DNA from: Lewinellaceae bacterium
GTDB taxonomy: Bacteria > Bacteroidota > Bacteroidia > Chitinophagales > Saprospiraceae
Reading direction: 5' to 3'
DNA length: 64,000 nucleotides
NCBI GenBank assembly: GCA_020636105.1
Contig: JACJYL010000001.1
Coordinates: forward strand, 2,108,001 to 2,172,000
Shown here: in pieces, positions 27,701 to 35,222 of the stretch
Layout of the letters: every line of letters begins with the position of its first letter
How positions within the stretch are numbered: position 1 is the stretch's first letter
Position numbers and translations under genes: made by a program
Notes under the pieces: generated by a model
Told to the model about the DNA's origin: nothing
What the model saw: the letters and a program-made list of their open reading frames with translations, nothing else
Database searches by the model: none

Positions 27701-27754
27701 TTATTATTAGTAGTCTTACCTGCTTTTTTAAGCATCGTGGAGAAAAAAAATTAA
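24743..27754 (+). CDS. RND-family efflux permease
   Basis: 1003 residues with the RND layout: one N-terminal helix, a large periplasmic loop, six helices, a second loop and five helices. Seen: KNPIGVLLAIVFFGGVFAYS, then KMMLTVTRPLEEAIRQVPG; the proton-relay pair in transmembrane helix 4 (AAIGLVIDDAIIIVEQLHRS); SGFLPEMDEGSIVLDYNSPP opening the second loop; and at the end GIIMIIGITGENAIFTYFQY and STRLRPKLMTVFGAIVALLP. Features are closer to the CusA/CzcA-like and HAE branches than to SecDF. Drug or metal specificity is not decidable by eye. Last gene of the efflux set; gnd follows 33 bp later on the same strand. Confidence 0.93.
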   Translation: MINYVKFKNPIGVLLAIVFFGGVFAYSRMKSDLFPNVTFPKVKIIAENGQQPVDKMMLTVTRPLEEAIRQVPGLNTIRSTTSRGSAEISAFFDWNENIDLGQQRIESRISQKRLDFPPDAQFTIEKMNPSILPIAGYSLEGDRSQIELKNIALYTVKPFLSQVAGVSDVFVIGGKNKEFHLVLNPIKMSELGITPQMVFDVLSQTNFVISNGYLQAFDRLYLTLTDVVMDNLNDLEQTIVVSSPMRVVKVKDIAEVKVEAEKEYIKIKANGKDIPLIAVAKQPDANLIDVAAGLDKRVTELNQVLPKGIRLRPYYQQADFVTDSVSSIQDVLWIGLILAMIVAIIFLRSFKSSIVLLFTIPLTLSLTLIALFSMGYDFNIMTLGAIAAAIGLVIDDAIIIVEQLHRSHEESPEQSPRDLIGKAIHYLFPAMVGSSLSTIVIFLPFGLMTGIAGAYFRILTETMIVTLICSFIITWIGLPVIYLLFSRNRPKSETLEHKTVKPRKWVKMAIRFPIFSILFVVFLGFIIWKIAPKLPSGFLPEMDEGSIVLDYNSPPGTSLEATDLMLRQVDKVLDSTPEVTSYSRRTGTQMGFFITEPNRGDYLIQLRKKRNRTTEEVSDDIRQRVEAILPALTVDFGQVIGDMLGDLMASVQPIEIKIYGTDRKVLENLSRKVAAEVENTKGTADVFDGIVVAGPSVTIEPEVALLKQFGLEPSDFQFQLQTQLEGTLLGAVTETEQMTPIRMIYPGSEKTTVNHLEQGQIFQPNGQLMPISRFAKVLVEPGTAEINRENGKNIGVITARLNNRDLGTTLRDIQAAIRENVPLPVGYNIEYGGAYAQQQQAFQELMTILLLASLLVFTVILFLFKKFMIAFVIIIIAVLGVSGSLVALYLTGTPLNVGSYVGIIMIIGITGENAIFTYFQYAEQRKITGRNEAIIYSISTRLRPKLMTVFGAIVALLPLAMGIGTGAQMHQPLAIAVIGGLILALPLLLVVLPAFLSIVEKKN

Positions 27755-27787
27755 TTTGAGCAACTGTAAAACTAAAATTAAACGAAC

Positions 27788-29218
27788 ATGAATAAAGAAC
27801 AATCGACACCCTTTGAATTTGGCATGATAGGATTAGGGACGATGGGACGAAACCTCTTGCTAAATATGGCCGAACATGGTTTTGTGGTGGCCGGGTATGA
27901 TAAAAATGCGGCACAGGTGGCCGTGCTTGAAAAAGAGGGAAACCAAAATAACGTAAAAGGTTTTACGGAAATAGGCGAATTCATCAGCCAGTTAAAAACG
28001 CCGCGAGCCATCATGATGCTGGTTCCGGCCGGGAAAATTGTGGACTATGTCATCGCTGATCTACTGCCCTTACTGGAAAAAGGAGACCTTATTATTGATG
28101 GCGGTAATTCACAATTTACTGATACGGAACGCCGGGCCTCTGAATTGGAGCAAAAGGGGCTTCATTTTTTTGGTATGGGCATTTCAGGAGGTGAGGAAGG
28201 CGCCAGAAAAGGGCCAAGCATGATGCCGGGAGGAGACAAAAAAGCCTATGAGCACGTGAAACCTGTCTTTGAAAAAATTGCGGCGCAAGTCAATGGGGAG
28301 CCTTGCGTTACCTACATCGGTCCCGGAGCATCGGGGCATTTTGTAAAAATGGTACACAACGGTATCGAATATGCCCTCATGCAACTCATTGCCGAAACGT
28401 ATCACATTTTAAAAAACGGGCTGAATTTAAAAAACGAGGCCATTCACGCTATTTTTAAAGACTGGAACGAAGGCCATTTGCAATCTTTCCTCCTCGAAAT
28501 TACCCGGGATATTTTTGCCTTTAAAAATCCGGAAACCGGGCATTTATTGCTGGATGATATAAAAGACGAAGCCAAATCCAAAGGAACCGGCAAATGGACT
28601 TCCCAATATGCCATGGACCTTCAACTGCCCATCCCGGCCATTGATGTGGCCGTATCCATGCGCGATTTATCCAAATATAAATCATTGAGAATGCAATTGG
28701 ATAACAGCTTTCCCAATGAAAAAGAAGGGAATCTATTGAGCGGAGGCGATTTATCCGAATATTTGGTCAAACTGGAACAGGCATTTTATTTTAGCATGGT
28801 CACCCTATACGCCCAGGGCATGCATTTGCTCTACAAAGCCTCCCAGGAATACCATTACGACTTACCCCTTGACCAGATAGCTAAAATCTGGAGAGGCGGC
28901 TGCATCATACGTTCCGTTTTCCTGGAGGATATTTTTTCGGCTTTTCAGAAAGATCGAAATCTGGAACATTTGTTTTTGGATAAAAATATTCAATCCCTGA
29001 TCAATGCCAATCTGGCAAGCGCCAGGTCTGTCGTCACCGGAGCGATGAACGGTGGTTTCTCTGTTCCTGTTTTTGCTGCTTCGCTTAATTATTTTGATGC
29101 CCTGCGTACCGGAAGGCTGACCACCAATCTCATCCAGGCACAACGGGATTATTTCGGGGCGCATACTTATGAATTGACTGGAAAAGAAGGGGTGTTTCAT
29201 ACCCAATGGTCTGTTTGA
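27788..29218 (+). CDS. gnd: 6-phosphogluconate dehydrogenase, decarboxylating
   Basis: 476 residues, the normal size. It converts 6-phosphogluconate to ribulose-5-phosphate and CO2 with reduction of NADP. Seen: the nucleotide fold GMIGLGTMGRNLLLNMAEHG, the substrate loops GGNSQFTDTERR and GMGISGGEEGARKGPSMMPG, the catalytic GPGASGHFVKMVHNGIEYAL and, in the C-terminal all-helical domain, KGTGKWTSQYAMDLQLP and IWRGGCIIRS. First gene of gnd-zwf-pgl, with 30 bp to zwf. Confidence 0.97.
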   Translation: MNKEQSTPFEFGMIGLGTMGRNLLLNMAEHGFVVAGYDKNAAQVAVLEKEGNQNNVKGFTEIGEFISQLKTPRAIMMLVPAGKIVDYVIADLLPLLEKGDLIIDGGNSQFTDTERRASELEQKGLHFFGMGISGGEEGARKGPSMMPGGDKKAYEHVKPVFEKIAAQVNGEPCVTYIGPGASGHFVKMVHNGIEYALMQLIAETYHILKNGLNLKNEAIHAIFKDWNEGHLQSFLLEITRDIFAFKNPETGHLLLDDIKDEAKSKGTGKWTSQYAMDLQLPIPAIDVAVSMRDLSKYKSLRMQLDNSFPNEKEGNLLSGGDLSEYLVKLEQAFYFSMVTLYAQGMHLLYKASQEYHYDLPLDQIAKIWRGGCIIRSVFLEDIFSAFQKDRNLEHLFLDKNIQSLINANLASARSVVTGAMNGGFSVPVFAASLNYFDALRTGRLTTNLIQAQRDYFGAHTYELTGKEGVFHTQWSV

Positions 29219-29248
29219 AAAAAATGATTAATTTAAAAAAACTATCCA

Positions 29249-30766
29249 ATGCTTAAAATAAAATCCGACCCCGTAATTTTTGTCATCTTCGGCGCTACCG
29301 GGGATTTGAACTGGCGTAAAATCAACCCCGCACTTTACAACCTTTTTCTGGACCATTGGCTGCCGGAACAGTTTGCCATTATCGGCACCGGGCGTTCAAA
29401 ATATTCAGATGATGATTTTAAAACTAAATTACTGGACGGAATAAACAAATTTTCCCGCAAAGGGGAAGCCGACCAGGTGAATTGGGCGAATTTTTCGAAA
29501 AACATTACCTACCAGGCAGGCGACATCAATGCAGATAGCGATTACCAGCAAATAGGCGTTAAAATAGACCAGTTAAAAAAAGAGTGGGCCAAAGAACCCA
29601 TCATTATTTTTTACATGGCCGTCGCCTCCGATTTTTTTCCGATAATTGCCCAAAATATAAAAAAGAACAAGCTTTCCGGTCGACCCGACAAAACGCGGAT
29701 CGTGATCGAAAAACCTTTTGGCAATGACCTGGAATCCGCTAAATCCCTGAACCGACTTTTATGTAATATTTTTGATGAAAACCAGATCTATCGTATCGAC
29801 CATTACCTGGGAAAAGAAACGGTACAAAACATAATGGCCTTTCGTTTTGCCAACTCCATTTTGGAGCCTATCTGGAACCGAAATTATATCCAGCATGTAC
29901 AAATATCGGTAAGTGAACAATTGGGCGTTGGCAGCCGGGGTCAATTTTATGAAGGAGCCGGCGTGCTGCGTGACATGATACAAAACCATGTTTTGCAATT
30001 GCTTTGCCTCATCGCTATGGAAAATCCTATCAATTTCCAGGCGGATGAAGTCCGCAATCGCAAGGTGGACGTACTGCGTTCCATGCGTCCCTTTGAATCC
30101 GAAGATATAAAAAGAAACGCGGTACGGGGTCAGTATGGAGAAGGCTGGATTGAAGGAGTCAAAGTACCCGGATACCGGGAAGAAGCCAATGTGGACCCTC
30201 AATCCAATACCGAAACTTTTGCCGCCTTGAAGTTTTTTATCGACAACTGGCGCTGGCACGGTGTCCCGTTTTATATGCGCTCGGGCAAGCGACTCCATCA
30301 GTCCGCCTCTATTATTTCTATCCAGTTCAGGGATGTGCCGCATATGGTTTTCCCTGAATCGGCCATTGACAATTGGCGGCAAAACCGGCTGGTCATCAGT
30401 ATCCAGCCGGAAATGAGTATCCGCCTGCAAATGCAAGCCAAAAAGCCAGGATTGGAAATGATCCTGAATACCGTAGATATGGTTTTTGACTATGATAACA
30501 ATTACGGAAAGGAAACGCCCGAAGCTTATGAAACCCTTTTGCTGGATACCATAGAAGGGGATCAAACCCTGTTTATGCGTGGCGACCAGGTCGAGGCGGC
30601 CTGGGAACTACTGATGCCCGTACTCCATTCCTGGCAAACCAAAACGAGCCTTGACTTTCCTAATTATTCCGCAGACTCCTGGGGGCCTGAATTGGCTGAA
30701 GCCTTGATCGCCCGCGACGGTTTCCATTGGTTTTCATTGCCCCCCAATAACAAAAAGACAAACTAA
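29249..30766 (+). CDS. zwf: glucose-6-phosphate 1-dehydrogenase
   Basis: 505 residues. It oxidises glucose-6-phosphate to 6-phosphogluconolactone. Seen: the N-terminal coenzyme loop IFGATGDLNWRKINPALYNL, the active-site signature RIDHYLGKETVQN with its catalytic histidine, EKPFGNDLESAKSLN, and in the beta+alpha domain PFYMRSGKRL. The stop overlaps the pgl start in ATG/TAA fashion, so the two are translationally coupled. Confidence 0.97.
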   Translation: MLKIKSDPVIFVIFGATGDLNWRKINPALYNLFLDHWLPEQFAIIGTGRSKYSDDDFKTKLLDGINKFSRKGEADQVNWANFSKNITYQAGDINADSDYQQIGVKIDQLKKEWAKEPIIIFYMAVASDFFPIIAQNIKKNKLSGRPDKTRIVIEKPFGNDLESAKSLNRLLCNIFDENQIYRIDHYLGKETVQNIMAFRFANSILEPIWNRNYIQHVQISVSEQLGVGSRGQFYEGAGVLRDMIQNHVLQLLCLIAMENPINFQADEVRNRKVDVLRSMRPFESEDIKRNAVRGQYGEGWIEGVKVPGYREEANVDPQSNTETFAALKFFIDNWRWHGVPFYMRSGKRLHQSASIISIQFRDVPHMVFPESAIDNWRQNRLVISIQPEMSIRLQMQAKKPGLEMILNTVDMVFDYDNNYGKETPEAYETLLLDTIEGDQTLFMRGDQVEAAWELLMPVLHSWQTKTSLDFPNYSADSWGPELAEALIARDGFHWFSLPPNNKKTN

Positions 30767-31491
30767 TGAAACTCCACATTTTTGATTCAGAAAAGGAATT
30801 AATCACGGCTTTCGCTGAATATTTCACCGATCAGGCGCAAAAGTATATTAAAAGCCAGGGACTATTCAATGTAGTCCTCGCTGGGGGAAGTTCTCCAAAA
30901 AGGGTGTACCAATTATTGGCTTCCCCGGATTTCCGGGAAAAAATAGATTGGAAAAAAGTTTATTTTTTCTTTGGGGATGAACGATTCGTCCCTGCCGACG
31001 ACCCTCAGAATAATGGGCTTATGGCCGAAAATGTATTGTTTCATCCCCTGCAAATTCCCCATAGCCAAATTTTTAAAATAGACACCTCTTTTTCCCCGAT
31101 GGAATCGGCGGAAAAATATATGGAAACCATCACGTCCCATTTCAAAGGTAAACCCATTCACTTTGATCTGATCCTGCTGGGGCTGGGAGATAATGCACAC
31201 ACGGCTTCTTTGTTCCCTTTTACCGAGGTACTTAATGAGGAAAGCCCCTCAGTGGAAGCTGTTTTCTTAAAAAATGAAAATACCTTCCGAATCACTATGA
31301 CTGCCGCATTGATCAACCAGGCCAAAAATACTGCCTTCCTCGTTTTTGGGTCAAACAAAGCCGAAGCAGTGCAACAGGTGATTCAAGGCATACATGACCC
31401 TGAAAATTTCCCGGCCCAGCTGATCACTGAGAATAACAGCAATTTGCATTGGTTTTTAGATGACAAAGCTGCGGGATTGTTGGAAAATTGA
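30766..31491 (+). CDS. pgl: 6-phosphogluconolactonase, DevB type
   Basis: 241 residues. It hydrolyses 6-phosphogluconolactone to 6-phosphogluconate, the step between zwf and gnd. Seen: LAGGSSPKRVYQLLAS, FFFGDERFVPADDPQNNGLM, LILLGLGDNAHTASLFPFT and FRITMTAALINQAKNTAFLV, the ordinary bacterial Pgl layout. Start and previous stop share one base (TAATG at 30764-30768). Convergent with the S9 peptidase 16 bp downstream. Confidence 0.96.
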   Translation: MKLHIFDSEKELITAFAEYFTDQAQKYIKSQGLFNVVLAGGSSPKRVYQLLASPDFREKIDWKKVYFFFGDERFVPADDPQNNGLMAENVLFHPLQIPHSQIFKIDTSFSPMESAEKYMETITSHFKGKPIHFDLILLGLGDNAHTASLFPFTEVLNEESPSVEAVFLKNENTFRITMTAALINQAKNTAFLVFGSNKAEAVQQVIQGIHDPENFPAQLITENNSNLHWFLDDKAAGLLEN

Positions 31492-31507
31492 GGCCATTAG
31501 CGAAATG

Positions 31508-33406
31508 TTACCCTTTCAATTCTTCCTTTTTTAAATATTTATCCAGGAATATCAGGATCTTACCATAAGCTTCGATCCGGTTTTCCTTTTTGACGAATCC
31601 GTGTCCTTCATCCGGAAAAAGAAGGTATTCTACCGGAACATTATTTTTGCGGGCCGCTGCCACGATCTCGTCGGATTCGGCCTGCAAAACGCGAGGATCC
31701 TGGGCGCCTTGTAATACCATTAGAGGTTTGACGATTTTATTGGCATGGAACAACGGTGAGATATTGTACAATCGCACAGAATCCACGGCAGGATCCCCCA
31801 TTTCCTGGTACAACGCAGTCTTGAAGGATTCCCACCATGGAGGAATACTCTTGAGGGTGCGCAGCCAATTGGTCACGCCATACATATTAACGCCAACTTC
31901 GAATTCCTCCGGCTGGCTGGTCAGCGCCGCCATGGTCATAAACCCACCATAAGAACCTCCCATGATCCCAATTTTTCCCCCGTCGATATAATCAAGGGCT
32001 GCAAGGTAATCTTTGGCTTTAACACAATCCATCAGATCCCCTTCCCCGTGATTCCGGTCATCCATTTTATAAAATGTCTTTCCATAACCGCTGCTTCCCC
32101 TGTTGTTTACGGCATAAACTGCATAACCATGGTTGACGAGGTATTGAGTTAATGCAGAATAATTCTGTCTTGACTGCCCGCCCGGACCACCATGGACCTG
32201 AACGATAGCAGGAACCACATTTTCAGCACTTGCCCCTTTAGGTTTATAAAAGATGCCTGGAATTTCAGTACCGTCAAATGAAGTAAACCTCACCACTTCC
32301 GCAGTGACCAGATCCTTCTCATCGATTTCAGGATTGAGGGTATTGGTTAGTTTCCTGAAGCTACCTTCGCCTATATCGAATATATAAAGATTGGCTGGAG
32401 AAGAAGAGCTTTCCACATAAAAGGACACCTTTTTTTCACTCTTCGAAATATTGACCGAATTAATATCTCCGTTTTTAAATTCAGGAAAATCAATTAGCTC
32501 TCCTGTTTGCATGTTCATCACTTTTACGACGGTTTTGCCATCCTCATTGATCCCGATGACCCGGTATTTTCCAGTATAGGAAAAATAAGCATACCAGATA
32601 TCCCAGCTTTCTTCCAATACCTTGATTTTATCTCCTGATTCAAAGTCGTATTTCATCAAATAGGCAAACTCACTGCCTAAATCCGTGGTGTAGTATAAAG
32701 ACTTATTGTCTTTCCCGAAATCAGCGGGGCGATTGGCGGCCGGTTCTTCTGATATTTTTATCAACTCCCCCTTTGATCTGTCGTATAAAAAGAGGTCATT
32801 ATCGTTGGTCGTTATGGGTTTGGAAAAAGCCATATAATTTTTATCATCGGAAATGCCTCCAAACTCCAGTGCCAGGTCATTCTGATAAACCATCTCTGAC
32901 TGAAAATTTTCGATCTGCATTTCGTACACATCCATTAACTGTGGATCTCTTTGATTGCTTCCATAAAGGAAGCTTTTTCCATCGTGGGCCCAGGCGTAAA
33001 AAATGGCACGGGTATGCTCCCCGGGAGTAAGCTCCTGGCTGGTGCCATCCTCATTTCTGACAAAAATGTGGAATATTTCATTGCCGTTATTATCACTCCT
33101 GTATAGAATCCGATTGTCTTCCGGAAAATAGGAAATGGCAAAAATGGATTCACTATTTGAATTCGTCAATGGTACCGGATCACTTTCGCCGTCTGCAGCT
33201 ATAGTGTAGGCATTGAAAATACCTGTTTGATCACTGGAAACCAGTATTTTGCTTTCGTCAGGGGAAAAACTCCCTCCAAAAATGGAGAGGTTGTTCATGA
33301 ATTGTTCAATGGTGTAATGTTGCTTCACTGCTTCGTTTTCTTCAGCAGACTGTTTACAGCCGGCCAATAAGGTTAATGTCAATAAAATAAAAGGAATTTT
33401 TTTCAT
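31508..33406 (-). CDS. S9-family prolyl oligopeptidase-like lipoprotein
   Basis: 632 residues from ATG 33406, which begins the lipoprotein signal ILLTLTLLAGC (Cys17); the open frame reaches 33505 but adds an unlikely leader. The N-terminal half is a beta-propeller of DPP-IV/acylaminoacyl-peptidase type (SFSPDESKILVSSDQTG, FPEDNRILYRSD, YAWAHDGKSFLYGS). The C-terminal alpha/beta hydrolase holds the triad: Ser485 in MGGSYGGFM, Asp570 in QGAQDPRV and His602 in DEGHGF, with QVHGGPGGQSRQNY as the oxyanion region. It is expected to degrade proline-containing or acylated peptides in the periplasm. Confidence 0.93.
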   Translation of the reverse strand: MKKIPFILLTLTLLAGCKQSAEENEAVKQHYTIEQFMNNLSIFGGSFSPDESKILVSSDQTGIFNAYTIAADGESDPVPLTNSNSESIFAISYFPEDNRILYRSDNNGNEIFHIFVRNEDGTSQELTPGEHTRAIFYAWAHDGKSFLYGSNQRDPQLMDVYEMQIENFQSEMVYQNDLALEFGGISDDKNYMAFSKPITTNDNDLFLYDRSKGELIKISEEPAANRPADFGKDNKSLYYTTDLGSEFAYLMKYDFESGDKIKVLEESWDIWYAYFSYTGKYRVIGINEDGKTVVKVMNMQTGELIDFPEFKNGDINSVNISKSEKKVSFYVESSSSPANLYIFDIGEGSFRKLTNTLNPEIDEKDLVTAEVVRFTSFDGTEIPGIFYKPKGASAENVVPAIVQVHGGPGGQSRQNYSALTQYLVNHGYAVYAVNNRGSSGYGKTFYKMDDRNHGEGDLMDCVKAKDYLAALDYIDGGKIGIMGGSYGGFMTMAALTSQPEEFEVGVNMYGVTNWLRTLKSIPPWWESFKTALYQEMGDPAVDSVRLYNISPLFHANKIVKPLMVLQGAQDPRVLQAESDEIVAAARKNNVPVEYLLFPDEGHGFVKKENRIEAYGKILIFLDKYLKKEELKG

Positions 33407-33583
33407 ATGAAATGAATTTAAACTGATGGTTGGAGGAATGTGAATATAGGAAACCCTTGTTAAATAATTCAATAAATTAATGATAATCAACTTACTACCG
33501 AGCAATAAAAATAATCGCTTTAAATAAAATTTTGATTGCCCAGTGCTTATTAAAATTAAATAATGAACCGCCGAATTAAAATT

Positions 33584-33749
33584 AGGTGCAGCGCACCTTA
33601 ATCTGTGTTGGCCAACACAGATTAAGGAGATTCAAGGTGCAGCGCACCGCAACCTAAACCTTCGAACATCGAAAGAATGTTGCGGTGCGCTGCACCTTAG
33701 ATAGATTTTTTAATCTTTTTACAACAAATTTTTCGGCGCGCTGCACCTA
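33584..33749. repeat. REP/BIME-like palindrome cluster
   Basis: Four copies of the palindrome-like GGTGCAGCGCACC occur at 33585-33597, 33636-33648, 33684-33696 (as the reverse complement GGTGCGCTGCACC) and 33735-33747 (reverse, one mismatch). Spacings are 51, 48 and 51 bp, so two point one way and two the other. Between copies 1 and 2 lies a perfect 28-bp palindrome at 33598-33625 (TTAATCTGTGTTGG plus its complement). Copies 2 and 3 extend into a perfect 20-bp inverted repeat (AAGGTGCAGCGCACCGCAAC at 33634-33653 against 33679-33698). The layout is that of bacterial interspersed REP elements. No transposase is nearby. The rest of the spacer 33507-33955 is AT-rich with no gene. Confidence 0.8.
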
Positions 33750-33955
33750 TTATAATTTTCTGCGGTTATTAAATCAAATTCAATAAGCAAAGGGTGATCG
33801 AGGGCTTTTTTAAAATTTAATTTCCAGGAAAAATTTGTAAAATTTCTCTATTCAAAACTATAATGAATCTTTTGTTACACAATATTTCCTATATAGAAAA
33901 ATGAAAAAACAACATCCTTCCATCCCAAAGTGTAATTGTTCCTACTCAACACCGG

Positions 33956-34504
33956 TTATTCAGATCGATCGCCGTATTTCAGCCGCAGCAACTTCGCCTT
34001 TCCTTTTTCAAAGGCCGTTACCATCAAAATATTATCGTAAATACTTTCATCAAAATCGGAAAGTGCTATAGATCCTATAAGGATATTGGCCAGGGCAGGC
34101 GTGGTATTGGAATGACCTACCACCAGGATGGTTTTCCCTTTGTACGACGAAAATAGTTCATCCGCAAGGGCTTCGGGATCACCGGGATCATATAGTTGTA
34201 TTTCCAGTCCTTTGGCCGTAGCGGTGGGTTGAGCGGTTTGCATGGTTCGGGCAAACTGGGTAGAGTAAATCGCATCAACCGGTACATTTTTAAGCCAATA
34301 AGCCAACTCCTCCGCTCGGCGAATCCCTTCCCCGGTAAGGCCGGGATCCTTGATCTCTAAAATTTTCTCCGCATGCCGAACCAAAATGATGGTGGTAAGG
34401 GAGTCCTGTGGCCGGGCTAAAATTCCGGAAGCCGTATTTTGTGTTTCACAATGGTAAAAAGTCAACAGAAGCAATGACAGGAAAAGGAAGGATATTTTTT
34501 TCAT
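33956..34504 (-). CDS. SixA-like histidine phosphatase
   Basis: 182 residues, with a signal-like N-terminus (ISFLFLSLLLLTFYHC). Cys19 could be lipidated, though the lipobox is poor. The histidine phosphatase signature is ILVRHAEKILE with catalytic His, followed by LTGEGIRRAEELAYWL, YSTQFARTMQTAQPTA and a second catalytic histidine in LVVGHSNTTPALANIL. It is a small histidine phosphatase acting outside the cytoplasm; the substrate is not evident. First-downstream neighbour of a CDP-alcohol phosphotransferase (45 bp), so it may work on a phospho-alcohol intermediate, but that is inference. Confidence 0.85.
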   Translation of the reverse strand: MKKISFLFLSLLLLTFYHCETQNTASGILARPQDSLTTIILVRHAEKILEIKDPGLTGEGIRRAEELAYWLKNVPVDAIYSTQFARTMQTAQPTATAKGLEIQLYDPGDPEALADELFSSYKGKTILVVGHSNTTPALANILIGSIALSDFDESIYDNILMVTAFEKGKAKLLRLKYGDRSE

Positions 34505-34549
34505 AACATAATTTTAAATAAAGAAGTTGTTGAATTCCTTTCCAAATAT

Positions 34550-35212
34550 TCATTCCCCGAATCTGGAAACAAAAGAAACTCCAAACGAATAAACCGTCAT
34601 CAAAGCAGCAATAATAATCGCCGGCAAATAAAGGAAATCCGGTAATAAAAAAGGACCCAAAAGCGTCGCCATCATCACCACGGCAATGGTTTTTGCAAAA
34701 CGGGTGCTCTTTTCTTTTTTTCCTTCCAGTCGGAAAATCTTTAAGGCGATTACATAAAGATATCGTAAAAATCCGACAAACAATAACCACGCTCCTACCC
34801 TGCCCTCCAACACCCAGAAGGTGGAAAGAAAAGCCACGTAAAAAGCATCGGTTTCCATATCAAAATAAGCTCCGAAATCACTGGCTTGATCGTATTTCCT
34901 GGCCAGGTACCCATCTAATCCGTCCAGGAAAAGTGCTATTAAAAAAAAAGGAAAACTGTAAACGACCTTCCATTGAGTGAGCATCCCCCCTCCCAGTAAA
35001 ATCAATAACCAACGAAAAAGGCTCACCCGGTTGGCATAACCACCATAAGGAGAAAACGTGGAGAGCAGGGTTTTATGAAGGTAGATGTAAAGACAAAATG
35101 AAATAAAAACGGCGACCGACAAAATGTTGACTTCACCAAAAAACAATGAGGCCGCCCCTGCTGAAAGCATCCATAAGGTATGAGCAAAGTTCCATTTTTT
35201 TATATCCTCCAT
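34550..35212 (-). CDS. CDP-alcohol phosphotransferase family protein
   Basis: 220 residues, mostly membrane helices. The family signature D-x2-D-G-x2-A-R-x8-G-x3-D-x3-D is present: LDGLDGYLARKYDQASDFGA, then YFDMETDAF. Such enzymes join a CDP-activated alcohol to a second alcohol at the inner membrane (as in phosphatidylglycerol-phosphate, phosphatidylserine or inositol-lipid synthases). The acceptor cannot be told. It sits between a sulfatase-fold membrane enzyme (10 bp away) and a histidine phosphatase on one strand, a grouping that suggests synthesis or decoration of a polar lipid. Confidence 0.88.
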   Translation of the reverse strand: MEDIKKWNFAHTLWMLSAGAASLFFGEVNILSVAVFISFCLYIYLHKTLLSTFSPYGGYANRVSLFRWLLILLGGGMLTQWKVVYSFPFFLIALFLDGLDGYLARKYDQASDFGAYFDMETDAFYVAFLSTFWVLEGRVGAWLLFVGFLRYLYVIALKIFRLEGKKEKSTRFAKTIAVVMMATLLGPFLLPDFLYLPAIIIAALMTVYSFGVSFVSRFGE

Positions 35213-35222
35213 CCCTTTTGTT

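Noticed and set aside
29759..30565. 268-codon minus-strand open frame
   Set aside because: It lies wholly inside zwf on the other strand; the zwf product has full active-site motifs and this frame resembles no family.
33584..33749. CRISPR array
   Set aside because: Only four short copies in mixed orientation, with spacers that are themselves palindromic; no cas genes.
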